A stretch of DNA of 21,628 nt, taken from NCBI GenBank assembly GCA_012964265.1, contig DTUH01000017.1, forward strand, positions 1-21,628, in the 5' to 3' direction. Both the position numbers and the translations under genes were made by a program. This document shows positions 13,773 through 21,628 of this stretch, one piece after another. This DNA comes from Candidatus Lambdaproteobacteria bacterium. Lineage in GTDB: Bacteria; SAR324; NAC60-12. Below the pieces are notes generated by a model. It did not search any database. It saw nothing but the letters and a program-made list of their open reading frames with translations, and had not been told where the DNA came from. How positions within the stretch are numbered: position 1 is the first letter of the stretch; every line of letters begins with the position of its first letter.

Positions 13773-15068
13773 TTACTTTTGAGTTTGTTTGGCCAGTGTT
13801 CTTGTTTCAACAAGATAACGACGGGTACGGCCAACACCTTGTGCGTAAAGTTTTGTACCCGGACTTTTCTCAAGAGCTGTAATATAAAATCTCCGGGCAT
13901 CTTCGTAATCTTCCGGACTGACAGCGCCAGCTTCATAGGCCAAACCCAAATTATACCAATCCTCCGAAGCGCGTTCTCCTTCCGGAATTGCTTCGATTAA
14001 CTTCAGGGCTAGTTTGGATTTTCCCTCTTTGAGCAAATCCCCGGCTTCAGTCACACCACCGGTAGCGACTTCTGCTACAACCATTACCTTGTACGGAGAA
14101 ATTGCACGGATGAATGATTTCAGTGTTTTTTTCACCAATTGCTGAATTACCTGCCTTTTTTCTTTGGGAGCCAAGTCATTTGTGTTTGGCACAGGCAACC
14201 GCTTTTTGCTATAGAATGTCTGTTTTGGATTGCTGCGTCCTGCAAGGGCAACTTCGCGAAATGGAATTGGAAAAATAGGAATTCTGGTGATACTGATCAG
14301 ACTGCCCAAAGTCAGGGAAATCAGGTGGCTTTCTTTGATGTTGCGGTAAGAATTCTTTTCAGTAATGTTGCGTCCAAAGCTGGCAGAATCGGAACGAATT
14401 GCCAATGTTTCTCTGTTCAGGCCAATCACTGTAAAACTGAAATTTGTCTGGGCGAAAAGCGAAAGATTTTTGTATTTATAGGTCCGAATGACTTGGTTTT
14501 TAGGCGGAATGACTTCGTTCAAACCGGCCAGGGCAAATGCCGACAAAAGCGCCAGTTCAGCTACATTACTGGCAAAAGTACCCTTTCGGCAAACATAACC
14601 TCTCCAATTATCTAAAGTAATCGCTTCTTTCGCAATTTCAGCTGCACCTAAAGAAGATAATCTGCCGCTGATCCCTCCTGTGCAGGTGGCGAGGTCTGTG
14701 AACTGTCCACGGTCCACTTCACCTCCGCTGATGACTTCGCCCTGAATAATGGCAACAGATTCTTTCTCGGAATCAATTTGGCTCACGTCAAAAGTGTTTA
14801 CCACACTGACTTTGAAGCGCCCAAAACGATTGAGTTCCTTGGCAAGTTCTTGAAGTACTAGAGTTTTAATGCCAAGTTTATCATTTGTTTCATCCACCAA
14901 ATCTGCGCGAATAAACACTTTTTTTACCTCACGCGGAACAGTAATTCTGGAAGGCCGCTGTACTTCAAATTGAGAAAGTGTCAGCGTGGTACAGGCCGAG
15001 AGGAGCACTAAGGCACAAAGGGAGAAAGAAGAAAAATAATTTTTGTGAGTTGTGCTTGTTTTTTTCAT
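13773..15068 (-). CDS. Lipoprotein with C-terminal TPR-like repeat, paralogue C
   Basis: A 431-residue predicted lipoprotein. The signal peptide ends in lipobox LLSAC with Cys 26 (residues 17-26 LCALVLLSAC). The mature N-terminus has VQRPSRITVPREVKKVFIRADLVDE, aligned with the start of paralogues A and B. IRAISPYKVMVVAEVATGG and then DWYNLGLAYEAG and ARRFYITALEKSPG give the shared C-terminal TPR-like unit. The middle holds VSVVNTFDVSQI and AIIQGEVISGGEVDRGQF, a pattern faintly like CsgG/LpoB proteins. It starts 7 bases after the DUF2851 stop and is followed 10 bases later by paralogue B, so all four genes are probably co-transcribed. No function can be assigned with confidence. Confidence 0.82.
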   Translation of the reverse strand: MKKTSTTHKNYFSSFSLCALVLLSACTTLTLSQFEVQRPSRITVPREVKKVFIRADLVDETNDKLGIKTLVLQELAKELNRFGRFKVSVVNTFDVSQIDSEKESVAIIQGEVISGGEVDRGQFTDLATCTGGISGRLSSLGAAEIAKEAITLDNWRGYVCRKGTFASNVAELALLSAFALAGLNEVIPPKNQVIRTYKYKNLSLFAQTNFSFTVIGLNRETLAIRSDSASFGRNITEKNSYRNIKESHLISLTLGSLISITRIPIFPIPFREVALAGRSNPKQTFYSKKRLPVPNTNDLAPKEKRQVIQQLVKKTLKSFIRAISPYKVMVVAEVATGGVTEAGDLLKEGKSKLALKLIEAIPEGERASEDWYNLGLAYEAGAVSPEDYEDARRFYITALEKSPGTKLYAQGVGRTRRYLVETRTLAKQTQK

Positions 15069-15075
15069 GCTCGCT

Positions 15076-16488
15076 TCAGCCTGCTATCAGTCCTGGAAGT
15101 TCACAACGAACACAACCTTGATGAAAGTTACGGCAAAAATCATGTTGAATTTGAATCAAACCTTGCCGATTTCCAAACGTGTTCAACTTTAGTTTAGGAG
15201 ATTTTGGTAATTCTGAAAACCATAAACGTTTTTCCATGAAACGTGTTTTGCTGTTAGGAGCTTCAGCAGGTAAAATCATGAATAATCGATAAAGTAGTTT
15301 TTCCAGCTCCGGCTCATTTTGGTAACGTGCAAAGGCCAGGAAAAATGGCAAAACCGCATTTGCCCAAAGAATTATTTGACGGTCTTTTCCAACAAGTTGT
15401 ACGGGATGTGTCTGCATTGATTTTCCCAAAACAAGGTGCTGCTGCCAAACTTCCCAATCAGGAGTTGAAAATAGCGTTTCTGTTTCAGCCAGAGCCTTTT
15501 GCCGTAATTCTTTTTCATCCGCAAAGAGACTCAAGTCGCGTAACAAAACCAGCCAGCGCTTGAGCAATCCCTCATTTGAAACACGGTATAAATGGTGAAA
15601 CATACCAAGCAGTCTCCGCTCGGGTGAATTTTGTGGACGAAACACCATCGAAATTTTACTGGAAACTTGCGGATGTTCCGGTAGTCCCTGCCAGGCAGAT
15701 TTCCATTGCAGAAATTCGTGACGTACAGACGGATCTGCAATGGTTAGATTTTTAGAGAACAGACCACATGCACCAAACCAGCGTGAAAGTACAAGGGTTC
15801 GTGTTGTACGTTGAGGCTGACGAAACAATGGACGGAGTTCCCGAAACTGGTATTGTTTTGCCAATTCTTCAAAAACTTGTGCAAAAGGTGAATAACCTAA
15901 TGATTTGAACAGCAACTGAAAAAACAATTCCTCCGGATCTTGTTCATCCCAGCGATTAAGCAGCACTTGCATTTTTTCCTGAATGCGCTTCTCCGCGGCA
16001 TGGCCGATAATTTTTTTTAGCTTTCCTGCGTCATTCTCAACTGCCGCCACCCCACAACGTCCCGGAAGTTCTTCGAAAAGCTTCAAGTTTGCTCGGGCGT
16101 CCATTTCAGAGGTCGGAGGTTCTGTGCTCATAAAAGGAGCAAGTTCCAGTTCCGGAATTTTTCGGCCGTCTTCCCGTTCAATTTTCCGTTGACCATTGTG
16201 GTAAAGAACGACGTGTAAAACCACTGAGTTGTAGTCCGGATTTATTTCATGTTGATGTGCAAACCATCCGGATGAATCAACATGAATTTCCACCGAACCA
16301 AGATGTGACTGCTCCCCGATTTGCAAACGTGCTTCCAGGAAGTCTGGTCCATTCCCGGAATTGTGCCAACCGGCAAACTCAATATTCACTGCTTGTCCGG
16401 AAACCGTCTTCAACTTTTCCTGTGCAAAATCTTGTTCAGCCCAGATTTGTTGGATGACCATTTCCGGAATAGAGAGCTTGTTTTTCAT
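15076..16488 (-). CDS. DUF2851 family protein
   Basis: A 470-residue protein matching the DUF2851 family by its N-terminal pattern: PEMVIQQIWAEQDF, then NIEFAGWHNSGNGPDFLEARLQIG and GSVEIHVDSSGWFAHQHEINPDYNSVVLHVV (residues 8-105). Later come GRCGVAAVENDAGKL, LLFKSLGYSPFAQVFEELA and RVSNEGLLKRWLVLLRDL. The C-terminal CRNFHQGCVRCEL has paired Cys residues, possibly metal-binding. I prefer ATG 16486-16488 over the TTG one codon earlier. No signal peptide or membrane segment is seen, so it is probably cytosolic. The family has no established function that I know of. Residues G-x-D-F and E-I-H-V with D/H nearby resemble a nuclease-like acidic/His cluster, which is speculation. It is first gene of the minus-strand operon with the three lipoproteins. 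Confidence 0.85.
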   Translation of the reverse strand: MKNKLSIPEMVIQQIWAEQDFAQEKLKTVSGQAVNIEFAGWHNSGNGPDFLEARLQIGEQSHLGSVEIHVDSSGWFAHQHEINPDYNSVVLHVVLYHNGQRKIEREDGRKIPELELAPFMSTEPPTSEMDARANLKLFEELPGRCGVAAVENDAGKLKKIIGHAAEKRIQEKMQVLLNRWDEQDPEELFFQLLFKSLGYSPFAQVFEELAKQYQFRELRPLFRQPQRTTRTLVLSRWFGACGLFSKNLTIADPSVRHEFLQWKSAWQGLPEHPQVSSKISMVFRPQNSPERRLLGMFHHLYRVSNEGLLKRWLVLLRDLSLFADEKELRQKALAETETLFSTPDWEVWQQHLVLGKSMQTHPVQLVGKDRQIILWANAVLPFFLAFARYQNEPELEKLLYRLFMILPAEAPNSKTRFMEKRLWFSELPKSPKLKLNTFGNRQGLIQIQHDFCRNFHQGCVRCELPGLIAG

Positions 16489-16498
16489 CAACGGTTAA

Positions 16499-16527
16499 TT
16501 GACAAAATGAGAAAAGAAACGTAATAT
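16499..16527 (+). promoter_or_regulatory. Consensus-like sigma70 promoter for trpB
   Basis: TTGACA (16499-16504, perfect), a 17-base spacer and TAATAT (16522-16527). The predicted start is near 16534, leaving a leader of about 44 bases, too short for a classical trp attenuator, and no leader peptide with Trp codons is seen. Confidence 0.6.
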
Positions 16528-16537
16528 CGAACCTTGA

Positions 16538-16566
16538 ATCATAAACCAGAAAGTATAAAGTTACAA
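16538..16566 (-). promoter_or_regulatory. Candidate sigma70 promoter for the DUF2851-lipoprotein operon
   Basis: Minus-strand TTGTAA (complement of 16561-16566), a 17-base spacer and TATGAT (complement of 16538-16543). The predicted start is near 16531, about 43 bases before ATG 16488. It faces the trpB promoter, and each core element lies inside the other gene's initial transcribed region. Confidence 0.45.
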
Positions 16567-16577
16567 TATAGTCCACC

Positions 16578-17825
16578 ATGCCTACTCAACCCATTACTCC
16601 TGACTCTTCCGGATATTACGGTGATTACGGAGGTATGTTCATTCCGGAAATTTTACGCACTACTTTTGACGAATTAATTGCTGCTTTTTATAAGGCCAAG
16701 GCCGACCCCGAGTTTTGGCAAAGTTATGTGGAAGTGATGCAAAATTACTCGTGTCGTCCAACGCCGGTCACGCCGCTGGAAAATTTTGCAAAATCACTGG
16801 GTGGGAAATTTCAGATTTTCTGCAAACGCGAGGACTTAAACCACACCGGTGCGCATAAAGCGAACAATGTAATGGGACAGGGTTTGCTTGTGCAGCGTAT
16901 GGGAAAACAAAGAGTGATCGCAGAAACCGGAGCCGGACAACACGGTGTAGCAACCGCTACCATGGCAGCAAAAATGGGTTTGGAATGTACGATTTATATG
17001 GGTTCAGTTGATGTGGAACGACAACGTCCGAATGTTTTTTGGATGGAACAACTTGGGGCGACTGTGATTTCTGTTACCGAGGGTACGGCCACTCTAAAAG
17101 ATGCAATCAACGCAGCCATGCGGGACTGGGCCGAAAGTATGGAAACAACGCATTATGTTTTGGGAACAACTTGCGGACCGCATCCATTTCCTGAAATGGT
17201 GGCTTGGTTTCAGTCCATAATAGGTCAGGAATCACGCGAGCAAATGCTTAAAATAAACGGAAAACTACCCGACAGAATTTATGCCTGCGTCGGAGGAGGC
17301 TCAAATGCAAGTGGGATTTTTCTGCCGTTTCTGGATGATAATACAGTGGAACTGGTCGGTGTTGAAGCCGGAGGGCACGGACTTGAATCCGGAGAGCACG
17401 CCGCCCGTTTTTACGGAGGTACAGTCGGAGTTGCGCAAGGTTACAAAACGTATTTTTTTCAGGATGACGAAGGCCAAATGATGCACACGCATTCGATTGC
17501 AGCCGGATTGGACTACATTGGAGTTAGTCCGATTCTGAGTCATCTTCACGATCAAAAACGCATTCGCTTTACTGCTGCCACTGATGCTGCCGTTATTTCT
17601 GCCACTAAACTGCTAATACGGACAGAAGGCATCATTCCCGCTTTAGAGAGCGGTCACGCCTTTGCCGCCGTGGTTGAAGAAGTTCCACAGATTCCGGATG
17701 GAACACAGGTTTTGATTAACCTTTCCGGTCGCGGGGACAAAGACATTTTCAATATTGCCGAAGCCATCGGTGACGAAAAATGGCAGGAGTTTTTGAAAGC
17801 AAAGGTAATGAACCAAAGAAACTAA
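16578..17825 (+). CDS. trpB: Tryptophan synthase beta chain
   Basis: A 415-residue PLP enzyme condensing indole with serine to make tryptophan, in an alpha2-beta2 complex with TrpA. The PLP lysine is K94 in NHTGAHKANN. The indole/serine site segment AETGAGQHGVATATMAA, the phosphate-binding GGGSNASG and the SAGLDYIGVSP-type segment (here AAGLDYIGVSPILSHLHD) are intact. The YYGDYGGMFIPEIL start matches the standard TrpB1 class. There is no Shine-Dalgarno before ATG 16578. trpA follows after 31 bases. The other trp genes are not in the window, so this is a split trp pathway. Confidence 0.97.
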   Translation: MPTQPITPDSSGYYGDYGGMFIPEILRTTFDELIAAFYKAKADPEFWQSYVEVMQNYSCRPTPVTPLENFAKSLGGKFQIFCKREDLNHTGAHKANNVMGQGLLVQRMGKQRVIAETGAGQHGVATATMAAKMGLECTIYMGSVDVERQRPNVFWMEQLGATVISVTEGTATLKDAINAAMRDWAESMETTHYVLGTTCGPHPFPEMVAWFQSIIGQESREQMLKINGKLPDRIYACVGGGSNASGIFLPFLDDNTVELVGVEAGGHGLESGEHAARFYGGTVGVAQGYKTYFFQDDEGQMMHTHSIAAGLDYIGVSPILSHLHDQKRIRFTAATDAAVISATKLLIRTEGIIPALESGHAFAAVVEEVPQIPDGTQVLINLSGRGDKDIFNIAEAIGDEKWQEFLKAKVMNQRN

Positions 17826-17856
17826 TTCCGTTTCGTAATTTATATTTTCTATTTTC

Positions 17857-18666
17857 ATGAACCTGACTAAATATTTAAAAAATCGACTAGAACCCAGTCA
17901 AGGAGCCACTGGTCTAAAAAGCACCAAACGTAAAATTCTCCTGATGACCCATGTCGTGGTGGGTTATCCCTCTTTGGAAGCGAATTGGAAAATGCTGGAG
18001 GCGATGGGTGAGTCCGATGTGGATTTGGTGGAACTGCAAATGCCTTTCAGTGAACCAAGTGCGGACGGCCCCCTTTTTGTCAAAGCAAATCAAGAGGCTC
18101 TCCGGAATGGTATTCGCTGGAAAGATTATTTCGATTTGATGCAGCGTGCGAGCGGAAAATTTGATTTTCCGGTACTGATGATGGGTTACTTCAATACGGC
18201 ATTTGCCATGGGATTTGAAAACTACTGCGCGAATATCCGGAAAAACGGCGGAGAAGGTTTTATCATTCCGGATTTGCCACTGGAAGAATACGGAGATTTG
18301 TTTGAACTCAGCCGGAAACAGGAACTTGACCCGATCATGCTCTGTACTCCAACTAACACAGATGAGCGTTTGCAGAAAATCTGTGCGCAGGGCAGCGGAT
18401 TTATTTACTGTGTTGCTAGAAAAGGCGTTACCGGAAAAAACACTGATTTGGACCAAAGTGCAAATAATTTTTTGCAAAAATGTAGGGGATACACAGATTT
18501 ACCTTTGGCTTTGGGATTTGGTCTGTCTGAACCACAAGATTTGCGGAAATTGCAGGGAAAATCAGAAATTGCAATCGTTGGTTCAGCTTTGCTGAAAACC
18601 TGGGAAGCTGAAGGTGAGACCGGTTATCGCAAACACTTGATGTCACTCGCCGCAGCCAGAGAATGA
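17857..18666 (+). CDS. trpA: Tryptophan synthase alpha chain
   Basis: A 269-residue TIM-barrel lyase that splits indole-3-glycerol phosphate and passes indole to TrpB. The catalytic acids are E59 and D70 in VELQMPFSEPSADGP, where the more common version reads ELGxPFSDPxADGP, so Q61 and E66 replace Gly and Asp. FVKANQEALRNG, MGYFNTAFAMGFENYC and GFIIPDLPLEE follow in the normal order. The phosphate-binding end is ALGFGLSEPQDLRKL with AIVGSALLK. No Shine-Dalgarno is seen. The stop overlaps the next gene by 4 bases (ATGA), so translation is coupled to the PhyH-family protein. Confidence 0.96.
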   Translation: MNLTKYLKNRLEPSQGATGLKSTKRKILLMTHVVVGYPSLEANWKMLEAMGESDVDLVELQMPFSEPSADGPLFVKANQEALRNGIRWKDYFDLMQRASGKFDFPVLMMGYFNTAFAMGFENYCANIRKNGGEGFIIPDLPLEEYGDLFELSRKQELDPIMLCTPTNTDERLQKICAQGSGFIYCVARKGVTGKNTDLDQSANNFLQKCRGYTDLPLALGFGLSEPQDLRKLQGKSEIAIVGSALLKTWEAEGETGYRKHLMSLAAARE

Positions 18667-19490
18667 ACAGCAACTCAATGTCTGTACTTATTAGTGACGC
18701 CGAAATCAAAGCCTATGAAAACGATGGGGCGATCCTGATCAAAAACCTGCTAACTCCAGATGAAGTTTCGGATTTACGGGAAGGAATCGAGGCAAACATC
18801 TCTAATCCCAGTTCTCGTGCTAAGGTTGCCAGTGATGAAAATGATCCCGGCTGGTTTCTCGAAGATTTTTGTACATGGCAGGAAAATCCGGCATACCAAA
18901 GGATAATCTTCAAGAGTAAGATTTCCGAGGTTGCAGCAAAACTCATGCGCTCGGAACAGGTACGTTTGTACCATGACCACATGCTGGTGAAAAAATCGGG
19001 AACAAAGCAAAGAACTCCCTGGCATCAGGATCAGCCGTACTATAACATTGGAGGAAAGCAAAACGTCAGTTTTTGGATTCCAGTTGATCCAGTGCCGTTG
19101 GAGTGGACACTTGAGTTCGTCGCGGGTTCTCATCAGGAAAACTGGTATTTGCCGCGAACTTTCCTCAAAAAAGAGGCAAAGTGGTTTCCTGAAGGCAGCC
19201 TCAAGGAACCTCCTGATATTGAAAGTAATCAGGATAAATATCGGATTCTGAGCTGGGAACTGGAGCCGGGAGACGCAGTTGCATTTCACATGCTTACATT
19301 GCATACCGGTGCAGGAGCAAAGATGCTTCGTCGTGTTTTTTCGGTGCGTTTTCTTGGAGATGATATTCGACATGTGCCACGCACTTGGGAAACTTCTCCG
19401 GAGTTTCCGGGACTTTCCGCAGAACTTTCAGCGGGAGTACCGATGGAACACAAATTGTTCCCGCTAGCTTGGCCTGTAAAATTGACGTAA
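18663..19490 (+). CDS. Phytanoyl-CoA dioxygenase (PhyH) family oxygenase
   Basis: A 275-residue probable Fe(II)/2-oxoglutarate-dependent dioxygenase. The iron triad is H121 and D123 in TPWHQDQPYYN and H214 in TLHTGAGAK. R226 or a nearby Arg in RRVFSVRFLGDD would bind 2-oxoglutarate. FWIPVDPVPLEWTLEFVAGSH is the typical family core. Members hydroxylate varied small molecules (phytanoyl-CoA, ectoine, natural products, phosphonates), so the substrate is not readable here. ATG 18663 overlaps the trpA stop. An in-frame ATG at 18678 is an alternative start. mutS follows after 27 bases. Coupling to trpA is suggestive of co-expression but may be only chromosomal packing. Confidence 0.9.
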   Translation: MNSNSMSVLISDAEIKAYENDGAILIKNLLTPDEVSDLREGIEANISNPSSRAKVASDENDPGWFLEDFCTWQENPAYQRIIFKSKISEVAAKLMRSEQVRLYHDHMLVKKSGTKQRTPWHQDQPYYNIGGKQNVSFWIPVDPVPLEWTLEFVAGSHQENWYLPRTFLKKEAKWFPEGSLKEPPDIESNQDKYRILSWELEPGDAVAFHMLTLHTGAGAKMLRRVFSVRFLGDDIRHVPRTWETSPEFPGLSAELSAGVPMEHKLFPLAWPVKLT

Positions 19491-19517
19491 TTGTTAAATT
19501 TCTCCTCAAATAAACCC

Positions 19518-21628
19518 ATGTCCGTCCCTCAGGCAGATACTCCGATGATGCGCCAGTTCAATGCCATCAAACGGGAACATCCGGATAAACTCCTGTTTTA
19601 CCGGATGGGGGATTTTTATGAAATGTTCGGGGACGACGCGATTGTGGGCGCCAAAGTATTACAAATTGCCCTGACTTCGCGGAATAAAAATAAATCTTTG
19701 CCGATGTGCGGCGTGCCTTACAGGGCCTACGAACAATATTTAAACAAGCTGACGGCCGCAGGTTACAAGGTGGCCATTTGTGAGCAAATGGAAGATCCGG
19801 CCAAGGCGCAAGGTCTCGTTGCACGGGATGTTGTCAGAGTTGTAACTCCCGGAACCACAGTTTCGCCACAACTGATTGATCCGTCCCGCAATCATTATTT
19901 ATTGGCAATCAATGTGGTTTTACGTTCCCAGTGTTTAGGCATTGCCTTTGCCGATCTTTCTACAGGCGAATTTGAAGTGGCAGAGTTTAATTTATATGAA
20001 ACTCACCGTTTCTACGATTTTCTTGCCCAACTCACTCCCCAGGAAATTCTACTGACACAAAGCCGTTCTGAAGCAGAATCCCAATTTCTGGAGGAACTTG
20101 TGCAGCGGATGACACAGTTGCTTGACAAGGAAAATATTTCTGATTCGAGGTCAGCCGTCTCTTCGGAAAAGGAGGCAAGTTTTACTGATGGACAGGTTTT
20201 TCCATCGACGGGGCTATTTAATTTTATAGATCCTTATCATTTTGATCCTGAGGCAACCCAACGTAATTTGAAAGCACATTTTGAAACTCTTAATCTTTCC
20301 GGATTTGGGGTAGATGATTTGCCACATGGAATTTCTGCTGCCGGAGCGTTACTCCGTTATTTGGAGGAAACTCAAAAATGCGACCTGAGTCATTTTACGG
20401 CGTTGCGTCGGCATGCTTTTGAGAAAACGATGCTACTTGATGAGGCAACTGTAGCGAATCTTGAATTGTTTGAAAGTCAGTCCGGAGTCAGAAAACATAC
20501 GCTTTACCATATTCTTAATCACACACAGACTCCAATGGGTGCGCGGCTTTTCAGGCAGTGGTTGCGTCAGCCGTTGCTTGATATTGAGGAAATTAATCAG
20601 CGTTTTGATTCTATCGAAGAGTTTCGGATTAACTTTATGCTCTGTGAAAAATTTCGTGAAAGTCTGAACTCCATCCAGGATTTGCCTCGAATTATGGGGC
20701 GCATTATTTTACCTGTGGTGGGTGTAAATGACCTTGTGGCATTACGTGAATCACTGGAGCCTGTACAGAAACTACCTACATATTTGACAGAATTACAATC
20801 GCCATTATTAAAAAAAATTGCTGAAAAATTTGATCCTCTGACCGATTTGTTAGAGTTGCTGAATCAACGTTTGCTGGAGAACCCTTCTTTCAAACTGCGG
20901 GAAGGTGGTTTTATTGCTGCAGGTGTTTCAGCAGAATTGGATGAGCTGCGTGATATTTCCAGAAACTCCAAACAATTTCTCAACGAAATGCTTTTGCGTG
21001 AAAGAGAGAGAACTGGAATCAGCTCTTTAAAAATAAGTTTCAACAAAGTTTTCGGCTACTACCTTGAAGTGAGCAATGTCCATAAAACCTCTGTTCCGGA
21101 AGACTACATCCGTAAACAGACTTTAGTAAATGCGGAGCGTTACATTACGGCTGATCTCAAAGAATTTGAGGAAAAAATTCTTACTGCAGAAGAGCGGATA
21201 GGTGAATTGGAATATGAATTGTTTCAGCAACTAAAAACTGATCTCAACACAAACATCAGACGTGTTCAGCAAACCGCACAGGATATTGCCGTTGCCGATG
21301 CTCTTGCAGGATTGGCATATGTCGCAGAGCACTATCACTATGTCCGGCCAAGTTTGCATCCTTTGCAGGCTCCGAGAAAGCTTTTTTTGAAGGACAGTCG
21401 TCATCCTGTGATTGAGCAAATAGAGTTGGGTGAAGTGTTTGTTCCGAATGATTTGGATTTAGTAGAAACAAAATGTCGAATCATGTTGATCACAGGTCCG
21501 AACATGGCTGGAAAATCCACCTACATGCGTCAAGTTGCTTTGAATATACTTATGGCACAATGCGGAAGCTTTATACCTGCATCAAGAGCTGAACTGTCCG
21601 TGGTTGATCGAATATTTACGCGTGTTGG
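19518..21628 (+). CDS. mutS: DNA mismatch repair protein MutS, 3' end cut off
   Basis: The frame from ATG 19518 is open for 703 codons to the window edge. MutS is usually about 850-880 residues, so roughly 150 are missing. Domain I carries the mismatch-probing F33-x-E35 in RMGDFYEMFGDDA. CGVPYRAYEQYLNKLTAAGYKVAICEQMEDP follows. Connector, core and clamp domains fill about 125-570, with TPMGARLFRQWLRQPLLD near 340 and FNKVFGYYLEVSNVH in the clamp region. The ATPase domain starts with DSRHPVIE, and Walker A is GPNMAGKST from residue 660. The protein recognises mispaired bases and recruits MutL. There is no Shine-Dalgarno, and the gene begins 27 bases after the PhyH-family stop. The remaining ATPase motifs lie outside the window. 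Confidence 0.97.
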   Translation, partial: MSVPQADTPMMRQFNAIKREHPDKLLFYRMGDFYEMFGDDAIVGAKVLQIALTSRNKNKSLPMCGVPYRAYEQYLNKLTAAGYKVAICEQMEDPAKAQGLVARDVVRVVTPGTTVSPQLIDPSRNHYLLAINVVLRSQCLGIAFADLSTGEFEVAEFNLYETHRFYDFLAQLTPQEILLTQSRSEAESQFLEELVQRMTQLLDKENISDSRSAVSSEKEASFTDGQVFPSTGLFNFIDPYHFDPEATQRNLKAHFETLNLSGFGVDDLPHGISAAGALLRYLEETQKCDLSHFTALRRHAFEKTMLLDEATVANLELFESQSGVRKHTLYHILNHTQTPMGARLFRQWLRQPLLDIEEINQRFDSIEEFRINFMLCEKFRESLNSIQDLPRIMGRIILPVVGVNDLVALRESLEPVQKLPTYLTELQSPLLKKIAEKFDPLTDLLELLNQRLLENPSFKLREGGFIAAGVSAELDELRDISRNSKQFLNEMLLRERERTGISSLKISFNKVFGYYLEVSNVHKTSVPEDYIRKQTLVNAERYITADLKEFEEKILTAEERIGELEYELFQQLKTDLNTNIRRVQQTAQDIAVADALAGLAYVAEHYHYVRPSLHPLQAPRKLFLKDSRHPVIEQIELGEVFVPNDLDLVETKCRIMLITGPNMAGKSTYMRQVALNILMAQCGSFIPASRAELSVVDRIFTRV

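Noticed and set aside
12611..13936. Longer version of lipoprotein paralogue B starting at 13936
   Set aside because: The first 58 residues would overlap the end of paralogue C and bury the signal peptide. ATG 13762 gives a clean lipoprotein signal 10 bases after the upstream stop.
14139..14615. 158-residue plus-strand frame within lipoprotein paralogue C
   Set aside because: Antisense shadow without a signal, domain or ribosome site.
16489..16491. TTG as the start of DUF2851
   Set aside because: An ATG is the very next codon and is the more likely start.
16528..16577. Possible trp leader peptide or attenuator before trpB
   Set aside because: The predicted leader is only about 44 bases, with no Trp-rich reading frame or terminator hairpin.
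17914..18477. 187-residue minus-strand frame opposite trpA
   Set aside because: It lies wholly inside a clear trpA gene, has no recognisable motif and reads as a compositional shadow.
18774..19373. 199-residue minus-strand frame opposite the PhyH-family gene
   Set aside because: No family features, fully antisense to a gene with intact catalytic residues.

Overview
The window looks like chromosomal DNA from a moderately AT-rich Gram-negative bacterium, most likely a marine, free-living proteobacterium. The pointers are a tripartite tricarboxylate (TTT) transporter receptor, a CitA/CitB-type two-component system, a rhizobial-type malonyl-CoA synthetase, lipobox-bearing lipoproteins and a DUF2851 protein. 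A SAR324/deltaproteobacterial-type host is a reasonable guess, but nothing here proves the lineage. I see no mobile element, phage gene, tRNA, rRNA or CRISPR array.

Positions 1-3000: a TctC-like periplasmic binding protein (minus strand, 3' end outside the window) diverges from an aromatic-L-amino-acid decarboxylase (plus). The 629-base gap holds a candidate promoter in each direction and several inverted repeats. The decarboxylase has Phe where animal and plant decarboxylases carry the catalytic-loop Tyr, and it is more GC-rich than its neighbours.

Positions 3055-6364: a compact tyrosine/homogentisate operon: hpd, a single-domain VOC metalloprotein, a fumarylacetoacetase-family gene and maiA. 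Two things stand out. There is no cupin-type hmgA, and the VOC gene sits where hmgA would be expected. The fumarylacetoacetase gene carries one in-frame TAG at codon 86, exactly between its N-terminal and catalytic domains, with an in-frame ATG nine bases after it.

Positions 6436-10421: a CitA/DcuS-type sensor kinase and CitB/DcuR-type regulator (ATGA overlap), then matB. A perfect 9-bp inverted repeat with a 9-base spacer lies just upstream of matB. A malonate- or dicarboxylate-sensing system controlling malonate activation is plausible, and the TctC protein may belong to it.

Positions 10422-11305: a well-formed sigma70 promoter, a triplet of alternating ACAAGA half-sites just downstream of its predicted start, and a small regulator with two tandem Cro/CI-type HTH domains. 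This looks like an autoregulated control gene.

Positions 11312-16488 (minus): a DUF2851 gene followed by three tandem, highly diverged paralogous lipoproteins, each ending in one TPR-like repeat. They are probably one transcript. Their function is unknown, and they are the least explained block in the window.

Positions 16499-21628 (plus): trpB, trpA, a PhyH-family Fe(II)/2-oxoglutarate oxygenase overlapping trpA by 4 bases, and mutS (cut by the window end). The trpB and DUF2851 promoters appear to be interlocked face to face.
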